This document shows positions 42,326-51,476 of a stretch of DNA of 64,000 bases, piece after piece (positions within the stretch are counted from its first letter, which is position 1; each line of letters begins with the position of its first letter). The DNA lies in the NCBI RefSeq assembly GCF_014831675.1, contig NZ_VJXY01000004.1, positions 186,001-250,000 on the forward strand, written 5' to 3'. The notes beneath the pieces were generated by a model. The model was not told where the DNA came from and made no database searches. It worked only from the letters and a program-made list of their open reading frames with translations. The position numbers and the translations under genes were made by a program. The DNA comes from Komarekiella delphini-convector SJRDD-AB1. GTDB lineage: Bacteria > Cyanobacteriota > Cyanobacteriia > Cyanobacteriales > Nostocaceae.

Positions 42326-42498
42326 ATGAAATTTCCCGTAGATAAAATTCTGAATCTCCCAGAGATGAAAGTGTTAGACTCTTAAGAAATTGAAGGCATG
42401 GGAATAGTTATAACAATAGAGAAATCTGTGAATTATTTTACTTGTTCCTCGTGTAGACAAATTACTCACAGTATATATTAAAATCATTGTGGCAATGG
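42326..42498 (+). pseudogene. ISL3-family transposase remnant
   Basis: ATG 42326 opens MKFPVDKILNLPEMKVLD; after an in-frame TAA the frame continues EIEGMGIVITIEKSVNYFTC. This includes the zinc-finger-like Cys pair (CSSC) of ISL3 transposases. A second TAA lies near 42479. Only the N-terminal 55 or so codons remain, and the other end is cut off by the ISNCY element at 42527. Confidence 0.65.
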
Positions 42499-42526
42499 GG
42501 TGGGAGGATATTCACCTGCATCTAGT

Positions 42527-44191
42527 CTAGTTCGCGGTGCGAAACCCAAAAGCCTTACAGTGATTGAGATAGGGAAAAATGTACTCAATCGCAAGGCAGA
42601 CTTGAGGTGTTACGGAAAAGATATCACATTGACCGGGAGTTCAACATTATCTTGCAGTTGAGTGGTGAAATGGATGAGCAAATGACCCTGATTGATCATC
42701 TGCTCTGTGATGAAAAGCTCCTGGAGTTAACGTCAGCAGACTTTTCAAAACGTTATCGACTTTCAACTAAAACAGGAAGAAAATCAACTCCAGTAGAAGT
42801 GATATTAAGGATGCTAGCCCTGAAACACTGACGCTGCCTAAGTTACGAAAACACAATAAAAAATGTCAAAGAAAGTTTAATTTTGAGGCAGTTTTGTCGA
42901 ATATATTTTAATCCTCTGCCAAATAAAAGCACACTGATCCGTTGGACGAACACTTTGAGTGAAAAAACTTTGGAGAAGATTAATCAAAGATTGACTCAAA
43001 TTGCTACCCAGTTACAAATAACTCAAGGGAGAAAGATGAGGACAGATGGTACAGTAGTGGCAACTAATATTCATTTTCCTTCGGATAACAGTTTATTAGT
43101 AGATGGAGTAAAAGTTATTAGTCGCATTCTATCTCAAGCAAAGTCAATTATTTTAGCTAACTCTAAAAATATTAACTTGCAAATGTTTCGCAATCGTTAT
43201 CGTACAGCTAGAAGAATATCTAGACAGATTGATAGTCTATCAAAAACGAGAAATGAATCTGGGAAGCAAAAAAGAAAACAAGCATACATAAAATTGATTG
43301 AAGTCACGAAAGCTGCAATTAAACAAGCTGAAAAAGTGAAGACAATTCTTGATAAGTCGGATGCCGTAAAGTCGCGGAAACTATTGCAAAAATGGGAAAT
43401 TTTTCTCCCGCGTATAGAACAAGTTGTTGAGCAAGCATCTCGCCGAGTTTTAGCTCAAGAAAAAGTTAGCGCAGCGGAAAAAATTGTAAGTATATTTGAA
43501 GTGCATACAGATATTATATGTAGGGGCAAACCTAACCTAGATGTAGAGTTTGGGCGGAAGGTCTGGTTAGATGAAGTTGATGGTGGAATTGTAAGTAATT
43601 ATCGAGTATTAAAGGGAAACCCTCATGATACTCAACAATTGGTTTCCAGTCTTGACCAACATATAGACAATTTTGGCTATCCCCCTAAACTAGTTTCTAG
43701 TGATAGAGGTGTTTCCTCTCAAAGCAATGAAAACTATGCCCAATTATTAGGAATAAAACAAGTTATATTGCCGAAAGGAGGTTATAGAAGTAAGCAACGA
43801 ATTCAGCATGAAAGGAAGAGAAATTTTAGAAAGGGTCGTCATTGGCATAACGGCGTAGAGGGACGTATTAGTTTTTTGAAACGATGCTTTGGGTTCCAAC
43901 GTTGTTTGTATAGAGGAGATATGGGATTTCAACGTTGGGTGGGCTGGGGAATAATCGCTCATAATTTGACTATTATCAGTCGATGTTTAGTTTTTCAGGC
44001 TAGGAATATTAACTAAATTTGTATTTTATAACCAGCCATAATCCCTTCATCAACATTACTTACTTTTCCCAATATTGAAATTATCTGATAATTTATTTGG
44101 CTGCCATTATCACTCTCCATGTTATCTCTTATTTTTGAGCTTTAATAATACTTATTCTTTATTTTATCGCTAGTTTCGCACCGGGAACTAG
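42527..44191 (+). mobile_element. ISNCY-type insertion sequence, inactive
   Basis: CTAGTTCGCGGTGCGAAAC at 42527-42545 is repeated inverted at 44173-44191 with one mismatch. The transposase inside has a nonsense codon. The element has landed beside, and probably in, an ISL3 remnant. Confidence 0.75.
42607..44016 (+). pseudogene. ISNCY-family transposase with one nonsense codon
   Basis: The frame encodes about 470 residues, with characteristic blocks FCRIYFNPLPNKSTLIRW, VSSDRGVSS and WHNGVEGRISFLKRCFG. A TGA at 42829-42831 interrupts it after LALKH; the same frame then continues RCLSYENT and on to the end. Apart from that single stop the sequence is intact, so the inactivation looks recent. 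The product would be a DDE transposase with a long helical insertion. The remaining bases to 44191 are the right end of the element. Confidence 0.8.
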
Positions 44192-44365
44192 TCTAAACAG
44201 CAAAATTGAGATTACCGGGCGTAAATTGACCGAAAAAATGGGGTTTTGTGTCTGCTAATGCTCCTCAAAACCCCAAAAAATTATGTCATCTCAGGTAAGT
44301 GGAACTATTTCACATGTATGTCAGCTCGACTCCTACAAAACTACTCAGACCATAGCTTTCCTGAC

Positions 44366-44536
44366 TTAGTACCAATGTTGGTACTTTTTACGTTTTTTGT
44401 CATGGTATTTTTTGGGATAATACTCGTAGTCTTTGTTTTTGTCGTAGTCGTCTTTGTGGTATCCCCCAGATAAAAGCTGCTGTTCCTGTATGGATAAATC
44501 CACAAGTAAATCAGACGTGATGATTGAATCAGACAT
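44366..44536 (-). CDS. Double-glycine leader peptide precursor, 56 residues
   Basis: ATG 44536 follows GAGG by 6 bases. The first 25 residues form a leader ending in LSIQEQQLLSGG, the double-glycine signal cleaved by C39-type peptidase exporters. The core of 31 residues is rich in Tyr, Lys, Asp and His (YHKDDYDKNKDYEYYPKK and on). No cysteines are present, so thioether or disulfide cross-links are not expected. A bacteriocin, signal or metal-binding peptide are options; the Asp/His/Tyr content could bind metals. A candidate response-regulator site lies 370 bases upstream at 44907-44925 and reads toward this gene. No C39 exporter is in the window. Confidence 0.65.
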   Translation of the reverse strand: MSDSIITSDLLVDLSIQEQQLLSGGYHKDDYDKNKDYEYYPKKYHDKKRKKYQHWY

Positions 44537-44906
44537 ATTTTTACCTCACTTACTTCATTGAGATTACACACCTACGCAAGAAAAACCAGGTGTGTAACAC
44601 TACGCTTTCATTTTTAAACCCGTTTTATAAAGATTAAATTCTCCTAAAGTAAGAAAATAAAAATTTGTATTTTAGGCTATAGAGTTATACCAAATACTAT
44701 CTTAAGCTATTGAAAAACTTTATACATGCTATTATAATCTGTTATTTTTTATTTGCCATTCTGACAGTAGTTTGATAAAAAATAAATCTGAATATATAAA
44801 GATATTTACATATTTTTACATACTGCTGAAATCTTTATTATGTAAGCTTTTTAGCTTATTCTATTACCTATCTTATCTATAAATCAAATAGTTGATGCAT
44901 ATCAAG
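44537..44906. other. Intergenic, upstream of the double-glycine peptide
   Basis: AT-rich leader between the regulon site at 44907 and the peptide gene. No gene is visible. A C-run-poor stretch with scattered TTAT boxes gives no firm promoter call. Confidence 0.4.
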
Positions 44907-44925
44907 ATGAAATTAGGATGAAATT
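44907..44925 (-). promoter_or_regulatory. Regulon direct repeat, site 1
   Basis: ATGAAATTAGGATGAAATT as written on the plus strand, two ATGAAATT half-sites 11 bases apart. Read leftward it precedes the double-glycine peptide gene. Confidence 0.6.
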
Positions 44926-45287
44926 CTCGTATGTAATTAGTAAGAAATATTTTTAATGTCATTAGGCAGACGTAAACGCGCTGACAATTTCTTAAAGTAG
45001 GTGATTATGGACTCGAATCAAGTCACCAACATTACGAACTAAGCAAAACTAACCCAAACGCAAACAAGCTAAAGAATACTGCCAATCAAACGTTACAGCA
45101 GCCGAATTAGGTAATATGCACTTATTGCGAGTTATAGTATGAACAACATATCAAGAATTATGAACTATTTAATTATGTCCTAAAAATAGATTAGTTATAT
45201 GAAAAACTTCATATACACTCTGATTAAATTCAGATTGATAAAGTAGAATTTAAGAAGTAAATTTCTAAAGGATTCCAAGGTACAGTT

Positions 45288-45548
45288 GTGGATAAAATAG
45301 TAGTTTTTGACTTTCATTTTAGTCATACAGATACATTTTTATATGATTTGACTCCAGCGCAAGTAGACACTGTATTGGGTGGTGTTGATACTTCTGATTA
45401 TCCCTATAATGCTGCTTATATATTGAGTATTCATGATGGCATAAATCGTGTACAAGTCAACACTTACGGTGTAGGCAGCAGTTACAGAAATAAATATAGC
45501 TCCGTAAACAATTCCGATCAGGTTTTCATTAATTACTATCCGATTTAA
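45288..45548 (+). CDS. Small secreted-type peptide with a possible double-glycine leader
   Basis: The product is 86 residues from GTG 45288, with AAGG 7 bases upstream. Residues 18-32 read LYDLTPAQVDTVLGG, a candidate double-glycine processing site. The 54-residue remainder is rich in Tyr, Asn, Ser and Val, ending QVFINYYPI. There are no cysteines and no membrane helix. A hairpin at 45590-45620 follows the gene. It is about 750 bases from the other double-glycine peptide, on the opposite strand. It lacks the Gln-rich leader of that gene, so the leader call is weaker here. Confidence 0.45.
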   Translation: MDKIVVFDFHFSHTDTFLYDLTPAQVDTVLGGVDTSDYPYNAAYILSIHDGINRVQVNTYGVGSSYRNKYSSVNNSDQVFINYYPI

Positions 45549-45589
45549 TTATTAGTAATTGATGTGGTTGTCTTGCAGACTTGAGTTTA

Positions 45590-45620
45590 GTGGGTCATCA
45601 ACTTACAGTTCATGACCCAC
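45590..45620 (+). terminator. Hairpin after the small peptide gene
   Basis: GTGGGTCAT at 45590-45598 pairs with ATGACCCAC at 45612-45620; an A/T stretch follows. It lies between the peptide gene and the converging histidine kinase gene, so it may serve both. Confidence 0.6.
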
Positions 45621-45690
45621 AGATAAAAATTTATTTTCAGATGGCTAAGTAGCAAGAAACGATCTAGCAGGTTTATATAAGTATCTGTTT

Positions 45691-47091
45691 TTAACGATAC
45701 AATATTTTAAATGGGTAAATAAAGCGAACAGTTTTAAGTGGGGGTATATTAAAAGGTAGCTTGATAGTGAAAGTGCTGCCTTCACCTAAGTTACTTTGCA
45801 CATCTATGCTACCGTGGTGTGACTGGATAATTGCTTGAACAATGGCTAATCCTAATCCAGAACCGCCAGTACTACGGGAGCGATCGCTACTCACCCGATA
45901 AAAACGATCAAAAATTCGAGTCACTTCGTGTTTTGGGATACCAATTCCTGTATCTTGAATTTTGATCACAGCACTATGGTCGTTGTGGTCTAAGAAAACC
46001 GTTACCTCCCCTCTTTTGGGTGTGTATTGAATTGCATTGACAATTAAATTAGAAAACAAGCGATAAAGCTGGTCAGAATTACCTATAACATTCAGGGGTT
46101 GATGCACTCGTATTGAAGATGTCAGCTTTATCCCTGCGGCAGTTGCCATCGCCTCAAACTCCTCAACTAAATCGCTAACAATATCATTTAGGGAACAAAT
46201 TTCACGTTGTAACTTTTGGGCTTGTCTATCTATACGTGCCAACATTAATAAATCAACAACTAAAGCTGTTAGCCGCTGATTTTGACGCTGTATAGTTTGC
46301 AAAATATCCCGTGTCTCTTCAGAGTCTATTTGCGGCATTAAAAGTGCTGATTCTACCGTCGCACCTGTTGCAGCTAAAGGCGTTCGTAATTCATGTGCTG
46401 CATCTGCTGTAAATTGCTGAATTTGTCGATAGGATTGATAAATTGGCTGCATAGCTAATCCTGATAGCCACCAACTAGCACCAGCAATCATACCCATTGC
46501 AACTAACAGCCCGAATACCAAGACTAATTTCACACTGTCCAAGTAATGATTAAACTCTTGTAGACTTCGCCCTACTTGCATATATCCCCAATCTTGATAA
46601 TTTTGGGTGTGCAGCGCTAGAGTAATTTGATGGTAATCTTTGCCCTTGCTGTCTTTGAGAAATTGCCAAGTTTTTTGATTAAAAACGTCAGATAATCCTT
46701 CTGGATAATAACCAGCAGTAGCAATTAATTTTCCAGAAGTATCAAAAAAACGTATATAGTAGCTAGTTTTAGTAACGATACCAAGAAGATGACGTTTAGA
46801 ATCTGACTGTTGTTGAATACAATTAGTAGCTCCAGTTCCACAGTTATCTATATTTGGGAATAACTGATGTACCAATGGTTCTAAATGTCCAGGTGACTGT
46901 AGTTTTAGTTCGATACTATCGTGTAATGTTCCCGCTACAGACTCGATTTCACTATCTAAAGCCACCACATGGGCATGGAACACTGCTCGATAAAAACCGA
47001 AGGCACATAAGCTTAGAATTAAACCCATAACGATGGCATAATACAGAGCCAAACGAATACGGGTGAGCCGAAACAGCTTATTCTGATTCAT
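45691..47091 (-). CDS. Sensor histidine kinase (RppB/NrsS-like)
   Basis: The product is about 466 residues from ATG 47091. Membrane helices at about 13-35 and 187-210 enclose a periplasmic sensor of 150 residues with a Cys pair (DNCGTGATNC). The HisKA box is TADAAHELRTPLA with His233; the HATPase has NLIVNAIQYTPK (N box), DTGIGIP (G1) and GGSGLGLAIV (G2). It resembles the cyanobacterial RppB/NrsS class of metal or redox sensors. The start overlaps the response regulator's stop by 14 bases, so the pair is one unit. Neighbours suggest an envelope or metal cue; the ligand is unknown. Confidence 0.85.
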   Translation of the reverse strand: MNQNKLFRLTRIRLALYYAIVMGLILSLCAFGFYRAVFHAHVVALDSEIESVAGTLHDSIELKLQSPGHLEPLVHQLFPNIDNCGTGATNCIQQQSDSKRHLLGIVTKTSYYIRFFDTSGKLIATAGYYPEGLSDVFNQKTWQFLKDSKGKDYHQITLALHTQNYQDWGYMQVGRSLQEFNHYLDSVKLVLVFGLLVAMGMIAGASWWLSGLAMQPIYQSYRQIQQFTADAAHELRTPLAATGATVESALLMPQIDSEETRDILQTIQRQNQRLTALVVDLLMLARIDRQAQKLQREICSLNDIVSDLVEEFEAMATAAGIKLTSSIRVHQPLNVIGNSDQLYRLFSNLIVNAIQYTPKRGEVTVFLDHNDHSAVIKIQDTGIGIPKHEVTRIFDRFYRVSSDRSRSTGGSGLGLAIVQAIIQSHHGSIDVQSNLGEGSTFTIKLPFNIPPLKTVRFIYPFKILYR

Positions 47092-47782
47092 TGTTAAGAT
47101 TAAGACGATATCCCATACCGTGCAAAGTTTCAATCAAGTTAGGACAGTCGCTATTGGTGAGTTTGCGACGTAACAAACGTATTTGCGCCGCTACTACATT
47201 GCTACTAGATTCCGCGTTAACTTCCCAAATCTGATTACGAATTTGTTCGGTAGTAACAATTTGGTTGGGGTGCTTCATAAAATACTCTAACAGTTGGAAT
47301 TCTTTATTAGTTAAAGGAATCCTTTGTTGTTCACCTATAGCATTTTGTCTTACAACTGTACTGTTGCCATAATCTAGAGTCAAGTTATCAACAGTCAATT
47401 GTTGTGGTTGAAAGTGCGGAGAACGACGCTGCAAAGCCCGCAATCGTGCCAGTAGTTCTATCATACTAAATGGTTTTACTAAGTAATCGTCAGCACCCGC
47501 ATCTAGTCCAGCAACTTTATCTTCCATTCTATCTTTGGCAGTTAGCATCAAGATAGGAAGAGGATTTCCTTTGGAACGCAGTCTTTTGCACAATTCTAGA
47601 CCAGTAATTCCTGGAAGCATCCAGTCAAGAATCGCTACTGTATATTGTGTCGAACGATTTTCTAAATATGCCCATGCATCATTACCATCCATGATCCAAT
47701 CAACTAAGTACTTATGTTGATTTAGGGTGCGCTTAATAGCAGCCCCCAAATCTGGCTCATCTTCGACTAGCAGCATCCTCAT
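47078..47782 (-). CDS. OmpR/PhoB-family response regulator (RppA/NrsR-like)
   Basis: The product is about 234 residues from ATG 47782 (MRMLLVEDEPDL), the usual RppA start; the frame is open back to 47920 but that part is leader sequence. The receiver has acidic pair Glu7-Asp8, phospho-acceptor Asp53 (AILDWMLPG) and the switch Lys in YLVKPFS. The winged-helix domain contains NKEFQLLEYFMKHPNQIVT. It probably controls its own operon, since direct repeats lie at 47875 and 48065 upstream. The same repeats occur before the porin, DUF2808 and lipoprotein genes, making it the candidate regulator of that set. Confidence 0.85.
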   Translation of the reverse strand: MRMLLVEDEPDLGAAIKRTLNQHKYLVDWIMDGNDAWAYLENRSTQYTVAILDWMLPGITGLELCKRLRSKGNPLPILMLTAKDRMEDKVAGLDAGADDYLVKPFSMIELLARLRALQRRSPHFQPQQLTVDNLTLDYGNSTVVRQNAIGEQQRIPLTNKEFQLLEYFMKHPNQIVTTEQIRNQIWEVNAESSSNVVAAQIRLLRRKLTNSDCPNLIETLHGMGYRLNLNNESE

Positions 47783-47874
47783 ATCAAATTGAGTAGTTAA
47801 AGGTTCGTTGTAAATTTGTGATGTAAGCATAGTTTGCAATAGGGATACCCCTATAAACAGGTTGACATTTAGAT

Positions 47875-47893
47875 ATGAAATTAGGATGAAATT
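47875..47893 (-). promoter_or_regulatory. Regulon direct repeat, site 2
   Basis: ATGAAATTAGGATGAAATT on the plus strand. Read leftward: TTTCAT repeats, 7 bases, TGTCA, 6 bases, TTATAG, a good promoter arrangement before the response regulator. Confidence 0.65.
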
Positions 47894-48064
47894 CTTACAA
47901 ATTAGGATTAAGCTATACAAGACATAACAGCAGTTTAGTATCTTGCAGATACATAATTAAGTAGAGCAACTTGCCAAAATAGGGTGTGAACTTAGTTTGA
48001 GGAGTTACAGAAACTAAGTTTTGCAAGATATCTAGTGAGTCAATAATAATTTTGACACGTAAAT

Positions 48065-48083
48065 ATGAAATTAAGATGAAATT
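48065..48083 (-). promoter_or_regulatory. Regulon direct repeat, site 3
   Basis: ATGAAATTAAGATGAAATT on the plus strand, followed leftward by TGTCA and TTATTG at the same spacing. Flanking sequence resembles that of site 4 at 52738, so the two look like duplicates of one promoter region. Confidence 0.6.
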
Positions 48084-48262
48084 TCAACTATAGGACTCCT
48101 ATTTAATTTTTGAAATAACTCAGTACACCTCTACTTCCATTCTTTCTTGTTCCCTATTCCCAGTTAAGAGTTCACTCCTTACACAAACAATTTTAGAAAT
48201 CAAAGCGGATTGCTATAGTTCAATAATATTTATAAGTTTTGTTGTCATTAATTAGTTGATAT

Positions 48263-48300
48263 CTAACTAAGGTTAGTCTTTTCTCTCTAACTTAAGTTAG
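48263..48300. promoter_or_regulatory. Two CTAAC/GTTAG palindromes
   Basis: CTAACTAAGGTTAG at 48263-48276 and CTAACTTAAGTTAG at 48287-48300, the latter part of a perfect 16-base palindrome. Their starts are 24 bases apart. The paired spacing suggests a repressor operator. The next gene is 460 bases downstream; the stretch 48301-48757 has no other gene I can support. Confidence 0.45.
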
Positions 48301-48757
48301 ATATTATGCAAAATATATTATAATCAATGTAATTAATTTATACGTATTTAAGAACATTTTGTTGTTAATCTTTTATATCAAGACAAAGTTAATTAAATAA
48401 CAATAAAAAAACTATTAATACTGATTTTTGGAAAAGATTAAAGACCAAACAAAAAATTTCATCTTTATTTCATATTTATACTTCAATATAAAAAATAGGT
48501 CGATTCCATGATGGATCTCGATATTTTTGTGGACATCAGTTAAAAACTTGCTCAGGTAGTTATCATTCAGACCTAATTGATATTTACTTTTGGTCAAATT
48601 GAAACAGGTTTAGGCGGTGACGAGCTATACAAGGAATAGTCCTTATAATTCGTATCGTCAATAAAACAATGTAGTAGTGATATTGCAAATAAAAACCCGA
48701 TCAAGTGAGCAAGTTCACGTAGTCATGATAATTACTACTACTTTTTAAATTTTTTGG

Positions 48758-49861
48758 ATGGTAAATATGAATCAGCTTGCAAAATCTTCATCATTCGAGA
48801 ACATTTCTAACTGTCAATGGAACAATCATAGTAAATGGAAAAAAATTACTGTCGGTGATGTTACCGAGGCAATAGGAAATGTACCGATTGTAAAACTCAA
48901 GAATATTTCTCCTGTATGTATTGTCTCAGAATGTTTCTTGAAGTTAGAGAGCTGCAATCCAGGAGGGTCTATTAAGGAGAAAAATGCAGTCTATCTCGTG
49001 ACGCGTGCAGAGGAGGAAGGGCTTCTTATACCTGGTGGTACGATTATCGAGTCAAGCTCAGGAAATTTCGGTGTTGGCCTGGCTATGATAGGAGCAGTCC
49101 GAGGGTATCGGGTCATAATTGTTGTCGATGCAAAAACTGCTCCACCTTTTAGACGAATGCTGAAAGCATACGGTGCTGAACTTGTGGATGTACCCCTACA
49201 TGAGGCAGACGAATCAGGCTCTATGCAGAAGGCAAGAATGAAACGAGCGCGTGAGCTTGCCGCAACCATTCCTCATGCTTGGTATCCATGTCAGCACTTG
49301 AATCCTCTGAATACTGAGGCACACTCATATTACACTGCGCGTGAGATTGAAGCTCACTTTTCCTCCAACCTTGATGCTGTAGTAGTCGGTGTTAGCACTG
49401 CGGGACAAATAATGGGAATTGCTCGTTATCTTCGACCGCGATTTCCAGAAATACGTATTGTTGGCGTTGATGTTGAAGGTTCAGTCATTATGGGAACCCC
49501 AGCAAAACCATACAAGATGACGGGTGTTGGATTATCGTTCTTTCCACCTAATCTGGAGCTTTCGCTGCTTAATCGTGGTTACGTGGTGCCAGAGGCGATC
49601 GCTTACTCCGTGTGTCATGCACTCGCACGTCGTGAGGGTTTGCTTCTTGGTGCTTCCACAGGGGCAATTGTGGCTGGTGGCTTACATCTGGCGCGCTCTC
49701 TTGGTGATGGTGCGCGAATTCTGATGATCAATCCAGACGGAGGCGATCGCTATCTTGAAACAGTCTACGACTCCAATTGGCTTGACCATAATCGATTCAC
49801 CCTCAAACAGGGAGAGCATCTTGATGATGCGATCGCCTCATTGACTCCTCTGTATTTTTAG
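48758..49861 (+). CDS. PLP-dependent cysteine synthase-like enzyme, SbnA type
   Basis: The product is 367 residues of fold type II PLP enzymes. Lys73 in ESCNPGGSIKEKNA is the expected cofactor lysine, the SSSGN loop (about 99-103) binds the substrate carboxylate, and STAGQIMG binds phosphate. The SSSGNFG and VDVEGSVIMG patterns favour the SbnA branch (N-(2-amino-2-carboxyethyl)-L-glutamate synthase of siderophore/2,3-diaminopropionate synthesis) over housekeeping cysteine synthase. An SbnB partner is not seen. Its stop overlaps the start of a MATE-type exporter, suggesting that the product is exported. Specificity is inferred and could be different. Confidence 0.7.
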   Translation: MVNMNQLAKSSSFENISNCQWNNHSKWKKITVGDVTEAIGNVPIVKLKNISPVCIVSECFLKLESCNPGGSIKEKNAVYLVTRAEEEGLLIPGGTIIESSSGNFGVGLAMIGAVRGYRVIIVVDAKTAPPFRRMLKAYGAELVDVPLHEADESGSMQKARMKRARELAATIPHAWYPCQHLNPLNTEAHSYYTAREIEAHFSSNLDAVVVGVSTAGQIMGIARYLRPRFPEIRIVGVDVEGSVIMGTPAKPYKMTGVGLSFFPPNLELSLLNRGYVVPEAIAYSVCHALARREGLLLGASTGAIVAGGLHLARSLGDGARILMINPDGGDRYLETVYDSNWLDHNRFTLKQGEHLDDAIASLTPLYF

Positions 49862-51219
49862 TGACTCATTATATAGTGCTGAAAAATTTCATGAACACCT
49901 CACCCCAGCAGGAACAGGAAGGTAATAAAATAGCTTCCCAGCGATCGCTATTGATGTTACTCGCTCAGTTCATACCTCTTTCCTTAACTGATGTGGCAAT
50001 GACTCTCGGCGATCCACTTCAGACTGCTGCACTCAGTCGCCTGGCCTTTCCACAAGAGACATTAGCCGGAGTTGGGGTAGTCAAAGGGGTTGCCGTATTT
50101 CTAGAAAGCCCCATTATCATGATTCTTCACGCCTCAACCGCTCTTGGAGGGCAAGTCAAATCTCGCCGCGCACTTTGGCAATTTACAGTAATTGCAGGAC
50201 TTTCTCTCAGTGGCATTTTTCTTTTACTCACTTGGAAGCCTTTGTATAACTGGCTTCTTTTAGAGGTATTTGGCGTTAGCCCATTTATTGCAGCGCAAGG
50301 GAGAACTGCTTTTTTATTGATGTTCTTGTGGCCTTTCGTTATTGCTTGGCGACGATTCTTTCAGGGGTTGCTTATTCGCGCTCAAAAGAGCGTAGCTGTA
50401 GGATGGGCAGGTGTGGCGCGATTGACTTGGGTAATTGTGGCACTGGCAGTGGGGGTTAGTCTTAGAAGTGACGGGGCCTTTCTTGCAGGTATTACCATGA
50501 TGGGAGCCATACTTATTGAAGCAGTATTGGTCACATGGTTTTGTTTGCGTCTTGGCATTATTTCTATTCTTAAAGAGGAAGTAGATTCTGAAACTAAGAA
50601 ACTGCCTAAAACCTTTCGAGGAGTCACATTTTACTATCTTCCTTTAGCCTCAACAATGCTTATTGTTTGGGGTGCAAGGGCAATACTCTTAAGTCTGATT
50701 GCTCGCTCATTCGATGGCAGCCTTGCACTCGCTGTATGGCCCGCTGCTTGGGGATTACTTCTTTCGATCGCTAACGGTACACGCATGATTCAACAAGTGG
50801 TAATTTCTACTTATGAAGAAACTTCTAGGCGTACACTTGTTGCTTTTGTGGTTCTTGTGGGTTTAGGCTTTACTGTGATACCAATTTTTCTTGGGTTTAC
50901 GGACAAAGGATTCTTATTACTTGGTCAGTTTTTGGGAAATAATACATCTCTTGTTGAAGCGGCTCGTCCAGTTGTACAAATACTGTCATTTTTCCCTCTG
51001 CTCTTAGCACTGCAAAATACGTTTCAAGGGCTGCTGATTCACCGCGCAAAGAACTGGTTCATCAATCTTGCAACATTAGTTGCCGCAGCTTTCACCCTGA
51101 TAGTATGTGGAAGTCTGATCTTTACTAGACATAATGGAGCGACTTCAGCAGCGTATGGAATGCTTGCGGGTACTATCAGTGAAATTATAGTGCTTTTTTT
51201 CGCACTGCAACGTAAATAA
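49861..51219 (+). CDS. MATE-type efflux transporter
   Basis: The product is about 452 residues from GTG 49861 (ATG 49891 is an alternative) with about 12 hydrophobic helices spread along the chain, consistent with MATE/MOP-superfamily exporters. The N-terminal half contains IPLSLTDVAMTLGDP and RRFFQGLLIRAQ, the latter like the loop conserved in MATE proteins; the second half repeats it (ALQNTFQGLLIHR). The start overlaps the upstream PLP enzyme by one base. Likely role: export of the small molecule made by that enzyme. The substrate is not visible in the sequence. Confidence 0.7.
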   Translation: MTHYIVLKNFMNTSPQQEQEGNKIASQRSLLMLLAQFIPLSLTDVAMTLGDPLQTAALSRLAFPQETLAGVGVVKGVAVFLESPIIMILHASTALGGQVKSRRALWQFTVIAGLSLSGIFLLLTWKPLYNWLLLEVFGVSPFIAAQGRTAFLLMFLWPFVIAWRRFFQGLLIRAQKSVAVGWAGVARLTWVIVALAVGVSLRSDGAFLAGITMMGAILIEAVLVTWFCLRLGIISILKEEVDSETKKLPKTFRGVTFYYLPLASTMLIVWGARAILLSLIARSFDGSLALAVWPAAWGLLLSIANGTRMIQQVVISTYEETSRRTLVAFVVLVGLGFTVIPIFLGFTDKGFLLLGQFLGNNTSLVEAARPVVQILSFFPLLLALQNTFQGLLIHRAKNWFINLATLVAAAFTLIVCGSLIFTRHNGATSAAYGMLAGTISEIIVLFFALQRK

Positions 51220-51378
51220 GAGGGTCAAAATACGGGCAGTACTTTTTCCTTGCAGAAGGATAGGAAATTGAAAAAATTTAAGTCTTCTGCATTTTTGATG
51301 AAAAGAGATATACTTTGCGATCGCACTATATAAACTACTGCAACGTTGAATAATTTATAGAAGAAAAGGAGCGCTATA

Positions 51379-51437
51379 GCTTCTCTTCTCTACGAGAGGC
51401 TGCGCCAACAAGACGCTACGCGAACGCTCGCCGCAGA
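51379..51437. repeat. Nostoc-type dispersed repeat
   Basis: GC-rich block with GAGGCTGCGCCAACAAGACG and GCTACGCGAACG, similar in style to 23816-23886. The remainder of 51220-51476 has no gene. Confidence 0.5.
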
Positions 51438-51476
51438 CATCACACTCCTTTTGTTACTTTGGTAATTTTAAGCAGT

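Noticed and set aside
44246-44473. Plus-strand frame with a hydrophobic tail
   Set aside because: It is antisense to the double-glycine peptide, whose ribosome site and leader are convincing; the hydrophobic tail is just the complement of its Lys/Asp/Tyr-rich codons.
48415-48597. 60-residue leftward frame
   Set aside because: AT-rich chance frame without ribosome site or motif in an intergenic region.
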